Made by a program: the position numbers and the translations under genes. The notes under the pieces are model-generated. The model was not told where the DNA came from and made no database searches. It was given only the letters and a program-made list of their open reading frames with translations. A DNA stretch of 6,203 nucleotides from assembly GCA_029933535.1 (NCBI GenBank), contig JAOZNZ010000139.1, positions 1,746-7,948 of the forward strand. Direction: 5' to 3'. Origin of the DNA: a bacterium (GTDB lineage Bacteria > Auribacterota > UBA3054 > B51-G9). Positions 1 through 5,801 of the stretch are shown piece by piece (positions within the stretch are counted from its first letter, which is position 1; each line of letters begins with the position of its first letter).

Positions 1-1
1 T

Positions 2-403
2 TTATCCTATCTCTGCTGCTCCGGCTTCGGCTACAGCGTGATCATTCTCAACAGAACTGCCGGATACGCCGATAGCTCCAATAATTTCCCCGTTTACCAC
101 AAGAGGCAAACCACCCGGAAAACTTATCAAACCGCTATTAGAATGTTCAATATTATACAAAGGACAGCCCGGTTGCGACAGTTTACCGATTTCTCCGGTA
201 GGCATATCAAAGAAGCGTGCAGTTTTAGCTTTTTTGATAGCAATATCAATACTTCCCAGCCATGCATTATCCATCCGCAAAAATGCCTTAAGATTTGCGC
301 CTGAATCAACGATTGCTATATCCATTGCTGTATCTATTTCTTCGGCTTTTTTTACTGCCGCCTGAAGAATTTTATGTGCTTGTGATAGTGTAATATCCGC
401 CAT
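2..403 (-). CDS. GlcG/HbpS-family (DUF336) protein
   Basis: This 133-residue protein is a complete single-domain member of the GlcG/HbpS family. Visible family hallmarks are the early AIVDSGANLKAF strand-turn segment (about residues 30-41), the RMDNAWLGSIDIAIKKA helix (about 43-59), the FPGGLPL turn (95-101) and the GAIGVSGSSVENDH segment near the end (109-122). Family members include HbpS (extracellular haem binding), GlcG (encoded beside glycolate oxidase genes) and the C-terminal domain of PduO; many have no known substrate. No signal peptide is visible, so it is probably cytoplasmic. The start at 403 is preferred because AAGGAG (415-410) sits 6 nt upstream; an in-frame ATG at 439 would add 12 residues unlike the family and would lie inside a palindrome. 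The stop TAA is at 4-2, so the gene is complete. It follows the URO-D-like gene on the same strand but has its own candidate promoter. Family assignment is firm; the biochemical role is not. Confidence 0.9.
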   Translation of the reverse strand: MADITLSQAHKILQAAVKKAEEIDTAMDIAIVDSGANLKAFLRMDNAWLGSIDIAIKKAKTARFFDMPTGEIGKLSQPGCPLYNIEHSNSGLISFPGGLPLVVNGEIIGAIGVSGSSVENDHAVAEAGAAEIG

Positions 404-409
404 ATCGAT

Positions 410-415
410 CTCCTT
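410..415 (-). promoter_or_regulatory. Shine-Dalgarno site that fixes the GlcG-like start
   Basis: On the minus strand AAGGAG is followed by the 6-nt spacer ATCGAT and then ATG at 403. This is the best ribosome binding site in the window, and it decides for the ATG at 403 over the in-frame upstream ATG at 439. Confidence 0.85.
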
Positions 416-427
416 AATGTTAGCCCC

Positions 428-452
428 ACTAAAAAACAACTTGTTTTTTAGT
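428..452. promoter_or_regulatory. 25-nt perfect palindrome in the GlcG-like leader
   Basis: The two 12-nt arms (ACTAAAAAACAA and TTGTTTTTTAGT) are exact reverse complements around a single central C at 440. It lies between the candidate promoter and the ribosome binding site. As DNA it could be an operator; as RNA it would be a hairpin with about 10 pairs and a 5-nt loop. It is not a standard terminator, because no T-run follows the stem on the minus strand. The pair TTAGT/ACTAA recurs at 499-512 and TTACTAA at 470-476, so the promoter is surrounded by related half-sites. Confidence 0.5.
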
Positions 453-475
453 AAGCTCCCGGTTAAATTTTACTA

Positions 476-484
476 ATTATATCA
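476..484 (-). promoter_or_regulatory. Extended -10 promoter for the GlcG-like gene
   Basis: On the minus strand, reading from 484 to 476, TGATATAAT matches the extended -10 consensus (TGnTATAAT) exactly. The -35 region 17 nt upstream is weak (TACTAA), as is common for extended -10 promoters, and the spacer is a T/A-rich run. Transcription would start near 469, giving a leader of about 65 nt that contains the palindrome at 428-452. This indicates that the GlcG-like gene can be transcribed independently of the URO-D-like gene upstream. Confidence 0.6.
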
Positions 485-498
485 TAAAATAAAAAAAT

Positions 499-512
499 TT
501 AGTAATCACTAA
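499..512. promoter_or_regulatory. Short inverted repeat upstream of the GlcG-like promoter
   Basis: TTAGT and ACTAA flank the 4-nt spacer AATC. The same half-site flanks the -10 region (TTACTAA at 470-476) and ends the 428-452 palindrome. A regulator binding site is an inference from this symmetry; in such AT-rich DNA chance is a real alternative. Confidence 0.25.
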
Positions 513-542
513 CTTCCCTCCCGCGCCATCGGCGTATCAAGC

Positions 543-705
543 TTTTAATTTTTAACTATTAACTAATAACTATTAACCATTAACTATTAACTAATAACTT
601 TAAACTTTAAACTTTAAACCTTTAACCAATAACTGCTGACTGCCTACTGCCTACTGCCCACTGCCCACTTCCCACCTTCCCACCTTCCCACCACTCACTA
701 CTCAC
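543..705 (-). repeat. Heptamer tandem array at the 3' end of the URO-D-like gene (23 units)
   Basis: Read on the minus strand from 705 to 543, the sequence divides without gaps into 23 units, all but the last beginning GT. Twenty-one are 7 nt and two (691-684 and 683-676) are 8 nt. The unit type drifts along the array: GTGAGTA at the gene end, then GTGGGAA, GTGGGCA, GTAGGCA, GTTTAAA, and finally GTTAATA and GTTAAAA. Neighbouring units usually differ by one or two bases. The first unit overlaps the last codons and the TAG stop (700-698) of the URO-D-like gene. The same vocabulary occurs in the arrays at 2047-2123, 5978-6048 and 5514-5562. Heptanucleotide short tandem repeats (STRRs) are known from cyanobacteria; similarity here is in architecture only. 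Confidence 0.9.
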
Positions 706-1774
706 CAATATACGCCTTCAATAATATTTCCGCACTTTCTATAGAAACATCCGCTTGAACATTATGGGATGTACAAAGAATATATTTATTGTTCTTTCCA
801 AAAGTCCTTTTTCTTGCTTCTACTTCAGCTTCAATTTCTTCCGGAGTTCCAAAAGGTAATGTTCGCTGGATAGACATTCCACCTTGAAAAGATAAAACAT
901 CTCCAAATTCTTTTTGCAGCGTTTCGGCATCCATATTATTTGCTTCCGGTTGAACAGACTGTAAAATATCTAATCCCCGTTCTACCAGCAATGGGATAAT
1001 AGGTTTAATTGATCCGCAGGAATGGTGCATTACTATCAGTCCATATTTTTTAGCAATTGCAACATATTCAGCAAACCCGTCACCTAAAAAATCACACCAC
1101 ATATCCGGAGATAAAAGAGGAGCATTTTGAGCTCCAAAATCATCACCTGTTAATACTATATCAAGCTTACCATTAGCGTTTTTATATATTCTTTCAGCGT
1201 ATTCTTTATAAAACTCTCTGATTTTTCTAAAAATTGCTTTTGCCATTTCCGGATTGATGCACATATCTATTAATATTTCTTCCATTCCACGAATATATGC
1301 AGCCGGCTTTAATTGTGCAATTCTGTTCATCCTGTCCCCCATAAACACAACCACTTTATCCTTCGCTATAATTTCATCACATTGTTCTTCTATTTCAGAA
1401 TAATCAAACCAATCTGCTGACGGCCAATGCGGATAATTTTCAATATCTTCAACCGTAACTGCTGATTTAAGCGGCGATAATTCCACTTCTTTGTAAATTT
1501 CTGTTCCGCCGGTTAAAGTGACTTCAACAGAGCGGCGCATAACGCCCCAAATATCTTCATCGATATTGGCTGATATTTTCAATTCAGGGCCAATATATTT
1601 TGGACCTTCAATAAATCGAAAATCGACATCATATTTATCCAGAAATTGTTCTTTTGACAATCCAATTTCTTTTTTCAGTTTATTTTCAAAACCGTTTGAC
1701 ATCCAAAAATCAAAAAGAAAACGGTCAGTTTTCTCTCCTCTCATTGCTGTTTTAAATCTTTCTCTTGAATTCAT
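698..1774 (-). CDS. URO-D superfamily protein, corrinoid/CoM methyltransferase-like
   Basis: This 358-residue protein spans the full length of the uroporphyrinogen decarboxylase (URO-D/HemE, MtaA/CmuA) superfamily TIM barrel. The start is typical (NSRERFKTAMRGEKTDR), followed by GDDFGAQNAPLLSPDMW (about 210-226), the MHHSCGSIKPIIP segment (249-261), the LDILQSVQPEANNMD segment (268-282), FQGGMSIQRTLPFGTPEEI (296-314) and ILCTSHNVQADV (332-343). H251, C253 and C334 reproduce the H-X-C-Xn-C zinc motif of methylcobamide:CoM methyltransferases, where zinc activates a thiol acceptor. The conserved arginine-rich N-terminal substrate motif of true HemE is absent, so haem synthesis is unlikely. The probable role is methyl transfer between a corrinoid protein and a thiol or other acceptor; no corrinoid protein is encoded here, so the substrate is unknown. 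It is cytoplasmic. The Shine-Dalgarno site is weak. The stop codon is part of the heptamer array. Confidence 0.87.
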   Translation of the reverse strand: MNSRERFKTAMRGEKTDRFLFDFWMSNGFENKLKKEIGLSKEQFLDKYDVDFRFIEGPKYIGPELKISANIDEDIWGVMRRSVEVTLTGGTEIYKEVELSPLKSAVTVEDIENYPHWPSADWFDYSEIEEQCDEIIAKDKVVVFMGDRMNRIAQLKPAAYIRGMEEILIDMCINPEMAKAIFRKIREFYKEYAERIYKNANGKLDIVLTGDDFGAQNAPLLSPDMWCDFLGDGFAEYVAIAKKYGLIVMHHSCGSIKPIIPLLVERGLDILQSVQPEANNMDAETLQKEFGDVLSFQGGMSIQRTLPFGTPEEIEAEVEARKRTFGKNNKYILCTSHNVQADVSIESAEILLKAYIGE

Positions 1775-1786
1775 ACTCAGGTATTT

Positions 1787-1857
1787 TGGTTTATAAATTT
1801 ATCTAAATCCGATTTAGAAAATCCCGCCGACCTTGTGTCGGTGGTTTATAAATTTAT
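1787..1857. repeat. 16-nt direct repeat pair TGGTTTATAAATTTAT
   Basis: The same 16 nt occur at 1787-1802 and 1842-1857, with similarity continuing for several bases after each copy (CTAAAT versus TTAAAT). The second copy begins at the end of the left inverted-repeat arm (1827-1842). The first copy lies directly upstream of the URO-D-like start, with only 12 nt between it and the ATG. The pair may reflect a duplication that accompanied arrival of the palindromic element, or a duplicated AT-rich upstream region. Confidence 0.6.
1802..1818. promoter_or_regulatory. Small hairpin upstream of the URO-D-like gene
   Basis: TCTAAAT (1802-1808) and ATTTAGA (1812-1818) are perfect complements around CCG, giving a 7-bp stem about 28 nt upstream of the URO-D-like ATG. 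It could be a leader structure or an operator. No convincing promoter was recognised next to it. Confidence 0.3.
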
Positions 1858-1984
1858 TTAAATATAAAATTCGGTCTTTGTTGTTTCTCCCTCGCGCGGC
1901 GCATGTAACGCGTCGCGCGAGGGAGAAATATTATCATTTATTTATAAAATTAATTTTTCACTCTACCGACACAAGGTCGGTAGG
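1825..1984. repeat. Nested inverted-repeat element (hairpin arms around a 19-bp central hairpin)
   Basis: The 16-nt arms CCGACCTTGTGTCGGT (1827-1842) and ACCGACACAAGGTCGG (1965-1980) are exact reverse complements. Each arm is also a small hairpin by itself, with stems of about 8 bp around CTTGT (left) and ACAAG (right). At the centre is a long GC-rich hairpin: TTTCTCCCTCGCGCG (1884-1898) pairs perfectly with 1914-1928, the stem continues through one G-T and three more pairs, and the 7-nt loop is ATGTAAC (1903-1909). The segments between are AT-rich. The layout resembles paired REP hairpins (REPIN) or a MITE-like palindromic element. Alternatives are a structured RNA or a terminator without a U-tract. 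No coding capacity is seen. Confidence 0.75.
1884..1928. terminator. Strong GC-rich hairpin between the aclA-like and URO-D-like genes
   Basis: A stem of 15 perfect pairs plus one wobble and three more pairs closes a 7-nt loop. It is the most stable visible structure in the spacer and lies about 190 nt past the aclA-like stop. On the minus strand the stem is followed by an A-rich rather than a T-rich stretch, so this is not a classical intrinsic terminator. It could still end or protect the acl transcript, or be the core of the palindromic element. Confidence 0.35.
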
Positions 1985-2046
1985 AGAATTTCTTGGCAAA
2001 ATTTAATTGCTTTTGCAATAATATCATTTATTTAGGGCGAGGTAAT

Positions 2047-2123
2047 GTTGAACTTTAAACTTTAAACCTTTAACTATTAACCATTAACTATTAACCATTA
2101 ACTATAAACCATTAACTATTAAA
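2047..2123 (-). repeat. Heptamer tandem array at the 3' end of the aclA-like gene (11 units)
   Basis: Read on the minus strand from 2123 to 2047, the 77 nt divide into exactly 11 heptamers. The first is TTTAATA, which contains the TAA stop (2121-2119); then GTTAATG and GTTAATA alternate, with one GTTTATA, followed by GTTAAAG, two GTTTAAA and a degenerate GTTCAAC. Unit vocabulary and orientation relative to the gene match the arrays at 543-705 and 5978-6048. Confidence 0.88.
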
Positions 2124-4179
2124 GCATATTTAAATTTTCACATTCCGATACCGGTACCCTCATATCCATTAATGATCCGTAATCTGTGTGATCAAGATAT
2201 TCCGCTGCTCCGCCTGCCGCGCGACCAAGTGCAAAAGCGAGGAAAGGAATCTTTTTTGCTCGTGCAATTGTCATTTTTTTTTCACAAATCAAAGGCCAGC
2301 AAATCCCAAGCCAAACACACGCAATAGCCGCATCGATATTAACAGCAAGCACATTTCCGGTAATCCCTTCTTTTTGCATATTAGTTGCTAATTCATGATA
2401 AAAATCAAAAAAAGCATGGTAAATATTATTCTTTTCTAAATATTGTGTAAGAACCTGTTCTCTTGGATCATAATTAACTGATTCATTCCTGTATACAGGA
2501 TGACCAAGACATGGTACCTTTTTAAAAGGTATATCCGTCTCTTTTGAAATTTGTTTGATTTTCGATAACTTTTTTACATAATCTGCCGCTGCCTTTATAA
2601 CTATTTTCTTCGCTTCAGAACTGTATGGATCTGTAAGATTTGAATTTGCAAAAATATCCATTAAAAAACATGCAGCCTTTCCTCCGTTGCCTCCATGTAC
2701 TGAACCAATAGTTGCTAGAGTTGCTATCATTGCTGTATGAGGATCATTACCGGCCGATGCTGATAGTTTCGCTCCTTGGGCGGAAATGGTTCCGGGCCCA
2801 TTTGTAAAAGCAGCTACGAGAGTTTGTTTTACTAATTCTGTTTCAAAATTTCTTGAAGGGGGATAACCTGTCCAATATAATATTAAAATGTGCTCTAACG
2901 ATTTATTTGTCATTAAGTCTATAACACTTTTACCATATATACATGGACTTTTACCATCATTTGAAGAAGCATGACTTGCGTTTTTCATGTTTCGCAAAGT
3001 TGTTATTTTTCCGAAATGTGTTTTAAGAATATTTTTAAATCTCTTTTTATATGGCGAAGGTATTACTCCATCGCTAAGTACAAGTTTTGGTGGAAGCTTC
3101 TTTGCAAGCTTACCCATGTTTTTAAGCCACGGATTTAGTTTCAAAGGCCTGTAATGCTTGTAGTCCCTCTCTATTTGAAGACTGTTGTATAACGCGCGCG
3201 CGGCATCAGGAAGATCATGAAGCGCTTGTATTCGCAGACCCCTTGTCGGTTTTATTGTGCGGCTTAAAGGTTTGCCGCGAACATAAGGAGGAAAATTAAG
3301 ATAATTGTCAAATAATTCTATCTTCTCTTTGGCGCGAGTTCCTTTGCCTTCCGCTACAGCACCTGCGTGTCCAAGCGACAGATTGGTTTCATCAGCGATG
3401 GTACCGCCAATATAAACAATAATAGGTTTTGAAAAATTAATTTCTTTCATCCATTGTAAAGCAATCTGCTCATATAATCCCCCTGGTTCGATATACAAAA
3501 TAACAACTTTTGTTTTTTTATCATTTTGCACTAACTCCATAATATCTTTAAGAGGAGTAAGAATAAGCTGATCTTTTCCCGTTGAAATTCCAAATCTAAC
3601 TCCTATTCCCGCTCCATAAAGATACGTAGCCATTGTATTTACCATGTTGCCGCTATTGGAAATTATCGTTGCGCTGCCAGGGTGAAATGTTTCTTCAGGC
3701 TGGTCTCCTCCTACAGCGCCCACCCGAACATGATCGATTACATTAATAATTCCGAGGGTATTGCATCCCAAAACGTCAATGTTTTTTTCCTTACAAAGAT
3801 AGTGTATTTTTGATGAGACTTCGATAGAAACATTTTCGGTAATAATAAAAATGGTTTCAACAGTTTCTGCAGACGTGTTTACAACATTTTTGAGATCACC
3901 GTAAACAGCATCCGGTGGAGAATAAATAATAATTTTATTAGGCCACTTTTTTTGAGGAAGATTTTCTAATAATTCACCGTAATCTGAAAATACAGGAATA
4001 GAAACGTTTTTCTCAATAACAATTTTATGACCGCCTTTTCCAAGTGCCCAGCCACCAACAATATTATTGGCATATCGTTGTGTTATTGCTGTTACCTTAT
4101 TTGCTTCTCGACCGGTAATATTAGACACGCCTATTCTGTCTCCTTTACGCAATAAATCTGTAATTGTTTTTGCTCGCAT
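2119..4179 (-). CDS. aclA: ATP-citrate lyase alpha-subunit-like protein (SCS-alpha module fused to citrate-synthase module)
   Basis: This 686-residue protein has an N-terminal succinyl-CoA-synthetase-alpha-like part (about 1-300) and a C-terminal citrate-synthase-like part (about 430-686), the architecture of ACL alpha subunits. The first module shows a CoA-binding fold, the SNSGNM segment (174-179) and the phosphohistidine motif GHAGA (H271). The second shows TNGPGTISAQ (459-468), IGSVHGGNGG (491-500), GHPVY (H560), YDPREQ (R573), NIDAA (D616), LGRAAGG (R653) and MDMRVP (R674). By alignment from memory, these match the citrate-handling residues of ACL except that the citrate-binding His (human H900) is N460, and H495 sits where citrate synthase, not ACL, has its catalytic His. 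The protein is longer than typical AclA (about 610), with extra residues near 305-430 and 505-555. It starts 2 nt after the aclB-like stop with AAAGG 7 nt upstream, so the two are co-translated. Expected reaction: ATP-dependent formation or cleavage of citryl-CoA or a related acyl-CoA in the cytoplasm. The stop lies in a heptamer array. Confidence 0.8.
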   Translation of the reverse strand: MRAKTITDLLRKGDRIGVSNITGREANKVTAITQRYANNIVGGWALGKGGHKIVIEKNVSIPVFSDYGELLENLPQKKWPNKIIIYSPPDAVYGDLKNVVNTSAETVETIFIITENVSIEVSSKIHYLCKEKNIDVLGCNTLGIINVIDHVRVGAVGGDQPEETFHPGSATIISNSGNMVNTMATYLYGAGIGVRFGISTGKDQLILTPLKDIMELVQNDKKTKVVILYIEPGGLYEQIALQWMKEINFSKPIIVYIGGTIADETNLSLGHAGAVAEGKGTRAKEKIELFDNYLNFPPYVRGKPLSRTIKPTRGLRIQALHDLPDAARALYNSLQIERDYKHYRPLKLNPWLKNMGKLAKKLPPKLVLSDGVIPSPYKKRFKNILKTHFGKITTLRNMKNASHASSNDGKSPCIYGKSVIDLMTNKSLEHILILYWTGYPPSRNFETELVKQTLVAAFTNGPGTISAQGAKLSASAGNDPHTAMIATLATIGSVHGGNGGKAACFLMDIFANSNLTDPYSSEAKKIVIKAAADYVKKLSKIKQISKETDIPFKKVPCLGHPVYRNESVNYDPREQVLTQYLEKNNIYHAFFDFYHELATNMQKEGITGNVLAVNIDAAIACVWLGICWPLICEKKMTIARAKKIPFLAFALGRAAGGAAEYLDHTDYGSLMDMRVPVSECENLNML

Positions 4180-4181
4180 TT

Positions 4182-5420
4182 TTATGCCTTTTTAGAATTA
4201 AGAGTTCTCAAATAATTATACAACTCTGCAGTATATTGGGTAACCATGGAAATTGGAGTCTCAGGACCAAAAATAGCGTATGGCCAGCAAAGCTCATCTA
4301 ACGTCCTCTGCATGGCAGATACCCCCAAAACAAGTCCCGGACCCCCGCGACCAACAATGACTGGAAGTTCTTTTCCATTACGAAGATATGCATTGGCAAA
4401 AAGCGCGTCCGCAATTGCCTGGAAAGTAATATCAATTCTTGTGTTGTTTGCTTTACCGCCTAATATTAATAAAACTTTGGCATCTGCAAGTTTGTGCTTA
4501 AAACAAATCGATGCGGTGCCATACATTCGTTTGTAAGGCGGATTCCCTCCAAAATCCGAAAGAAACATCGGGTCACCATTGTTATAAATTAATGTTTCTA
4601 TAACAATTGTCGAAGCTCCACCACCAAAAAGAATCGGCAAAATACCTTTTCCGTTTAGGTCGCTTACATGAGCTTGCCCCTGATATGAACTAACATTCCA
4701 CCTATTCATTTCTTCTTCAAATTCAGAAATGTTTTCCGGATATTCCGGCAATTCAAACCCCGGATTTCTTTGTTTGAAATTAGCATTATCATAAACAGCT
4801 TTAAAATCACACGCAACAGCTTTATTCTCAGCAGTTATTCGCCATGGATTTACTTCGCACATTTGCATCCCCGAGGTAATAAACATGTCCCATAAATTAA
4901 CAACAGCACGGGCAATCGGGCTTATAAGTTTATCGGGACACTTGAGAGATCGCAGAATATCACCTGCCTGATACACATCAAGTCCTTTATATATATCTAT
5001 AGGAAATGTTTTCTTTTCCGCTTCCGTAATTTGTTCAACATCAACACCGCCTTTTAAAGATATTGTAATTACCGGAGACAAATAACGCGAGTCATAAGTT
5101 ATCGCTGTATATACTTCGTAATTGGTAGGAATAAATTCTACAAGATAGGATGTTCGCGCCATTCTACCTTTCAGTTCCAATGACGAAAGTCGCTGGAGAG
5201 TTTGAATTGCATCTCTGGCAGTATCAACCATTTCCATAGCCCCTGCTTTTCCTCGTCCACCGGCAAGAATATCGGGTTTTGCAATTGCTGAAGGCCATTT
5301 TTTAAAACAGTCCTGGATTTTTTGTCGCTGTGAAGGCCACTCAATAAATTCAGGAGTTAAAATAGCAAAACGTGGTGCCAGTTGTTTAAGAAATGTCAGT
5401 TCACTTATCTGTTGATTCAT
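4182..5420 (-). CDS. aclB: ATP-citrate lyase beta-subunit-like protein (ATP-grasp / CoA-ligase)
   Basis: This 412-residue protein matches the ACL beta subunit (about 400 residues) in length and layout: an ATP-grasp domain followed by a CoA-ligase domain. Visible motifs are AKPDILAGGRGKAG (47-60, nucleotide-binding lysine and glycine-rich loop), MCEVNPW (187-193, magnesium-binding EVNP motif of SCS-beta and ACL), LFGGGAST (264-271), DFGGNPP (289-295), LILGGKANNTRID (318-330), VGRGGPG (356-362) and FGPETPIS (384-391). The FGGGAS, RGGP and FGPET-type motifs are closer to ACL than to ordinary succinyl-CoA synthetase beta. It would activate the carboxylate with ATP together with the phosphohistidine of the alpha-like subunit encoded next. 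The start is supported by AGAGAG (5433-5428) with a 7-nt spacer. It is the first gene of a two-gene operon with a candidate extended -10 promoter at 5456-5464. No transmembrane or signal segment is seen. Confidence 0.83.
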   Translation of the reverse strand: MNQQISELTFLKQLAPRFAILTPEFIEWPSQRQKIQDCFKKWPSAIAKPDILAGGRGKAGAMEMVDTARDAIQTLQRLSSLELKGRMARTSYLVEFIPTNYEVYTAITYDSRYLSPVITISLKGGVDVEQITEAEKKTFPIDIYKGLDVYQAGDILRSLKCPDKLISPIARAVVNLWDMFITSGMQMCEVNPWRITAENKAVACDFKAVYDNANFKQRNPGFELPEYPENISEFEEEMNRWNVSSYQGQAHVSDLNGKGILPILFGGGASTIVIETLIYNNGDPMFLSDFGGNPPYKRMYGTASICFKHKLADAKVLLILGGKANNTRIDITFQAIADALFANAYLRNGKELPVIVGRGGPGLVLGVSAMQRTLDELCWPYAIFGPETPISMVTQYTAELYNYLRTLNSKKA

Positions 5421-5455
5421 CTTATTACTCTCTGCTTGTGTTATTGAATTTAACT

Positions 5456-5464
5456 ATTGTATCA
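5456..5464 (-). promoter_or_regulatory. Extended -10 promoter for the acl-like operon
   Basis: On the minus strand, from 5464 to 5456, TGATACAAT fits the extended -10 form (TGnTAnAAT-like, one mismatch to TATAAT). The -35 region is poor. Transcription would start near 5449, leaving a leader of about 29 nt before the aclB-like ATG. Confidence 0.4.
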
Positions 5465-5513
5465 AAATCAATTGTAAAAAAGAACGAGTAAGCCGCATTT
5501 CAAAATGAAAGCA

Positions 5514-5562
5514 GTTAATAGTTATTAGTTATTAGTTAATAGTGAGTCGTGAGCGGTTGGTA
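5514..5562 (+). repeat. Heptamer array upstream of the acl-like operon (7 units, opposite orientation)
   Basis: Read on the plus strand, seven consecutive 7-nt units run from 5514: GTTAATA and GTTATTA types (four units), then GTGAGTC, GTGAGCG and a weaker GTTGGTA. The unit types are those of the other arrays, but here they read on the opposite strand, so this array faces the one at 5978-6048 as an inverted pair. Confidence 0.8.
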
Positions 5563-5579
5563 TGGAGTGCAGGAATAAA

Positions 5580-5603
5580 GAAATTTCGTGATTACGAAAT
5601 TTC
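5580..5603. terminator. AT-rich perfect hairpin, possible weak terminator
   Basis: GAAATTTCGT (5580-5589) and ACGAAATTTC (5594-5603) pair perfectly around GATT. On the minus strand the stem is followed by TTTATT, so it could be a weak terminator for transcription coming from umuC, or a binding site. The stem is AT-rich, which makes efficient termination doubtful. Confidence 0.35.
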
Positions 5604-5748
5604 ATTTACTGCGCGGACGCGAAGCGACCGAAATGCTTTGGATTAATGGAGGATTGGGAAAATGAACAGTGGATTGTTCGTCCATAGGGCGGTGTGTGTT
5701 ATAGGCACATCCCGAGTAATACCTCTATGTCCATTTTGTTCACTTCGT

Positions 5749-5772
5749 CCTGTGGAGTCGTACTCCATCAGG
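5749..5772. repeat. Imperfect hairpin
   Basis: CCTG-TGGAGT (5749-5758) pairs with ACTCCA-T-CAGG (5762-5772) around the loop CGT, ten pairs with one bulged T at 5768. It is one of several small hairpins in this spacer; no function is apparent. Confidence 0.5.
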
Positions 5773-5801
5773 ATTCTGTCCATCGTGTCCATGACCGCGT
5801 G

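Noticed and set aside
38..304. Plus-strand open frames opposite the GlcG-like, URO-D-like and acl-like genes
   Set aside because: They are antisense shadows of well-supported genes, with no family resemblance or start signals.
404..439. A longer start for the GlcG-like gene at the ATG ending at 439
   Set aside because: The added 12 residues are not family-like, their DNA lies partly in a palindrome, and the strong AAGGAG site serves the ATG at 403.
543..705. A CRISPR array
   Set aside because: The repeats are 7 nt, contiguous and without spacers of 25-40 nt; no cas gene is present.
698..1774. hemE, true uroporphyrinogen decarboxylase
   Set aside because: The N-terminal arginine-containing substrate motif of HemE is missing, and the zinc motif of methyltransferases is present.
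2006..2019. A terminator made of ATTGC-TTTT-GCAAT after the aclA-like gene
   Set aside because: The stem is only 5 bp and AT-rich, and no T-run follows on the minus strand.
4182..5420. Ordinary succinyl-CoA synthetase beta (sucC)
   Set aside because: The downstream partner is fused to a citrate-synthase module, and the FGGGAS, RGGP and FGPET-type motifs follow the ACL beta pattern more closely than SucC.
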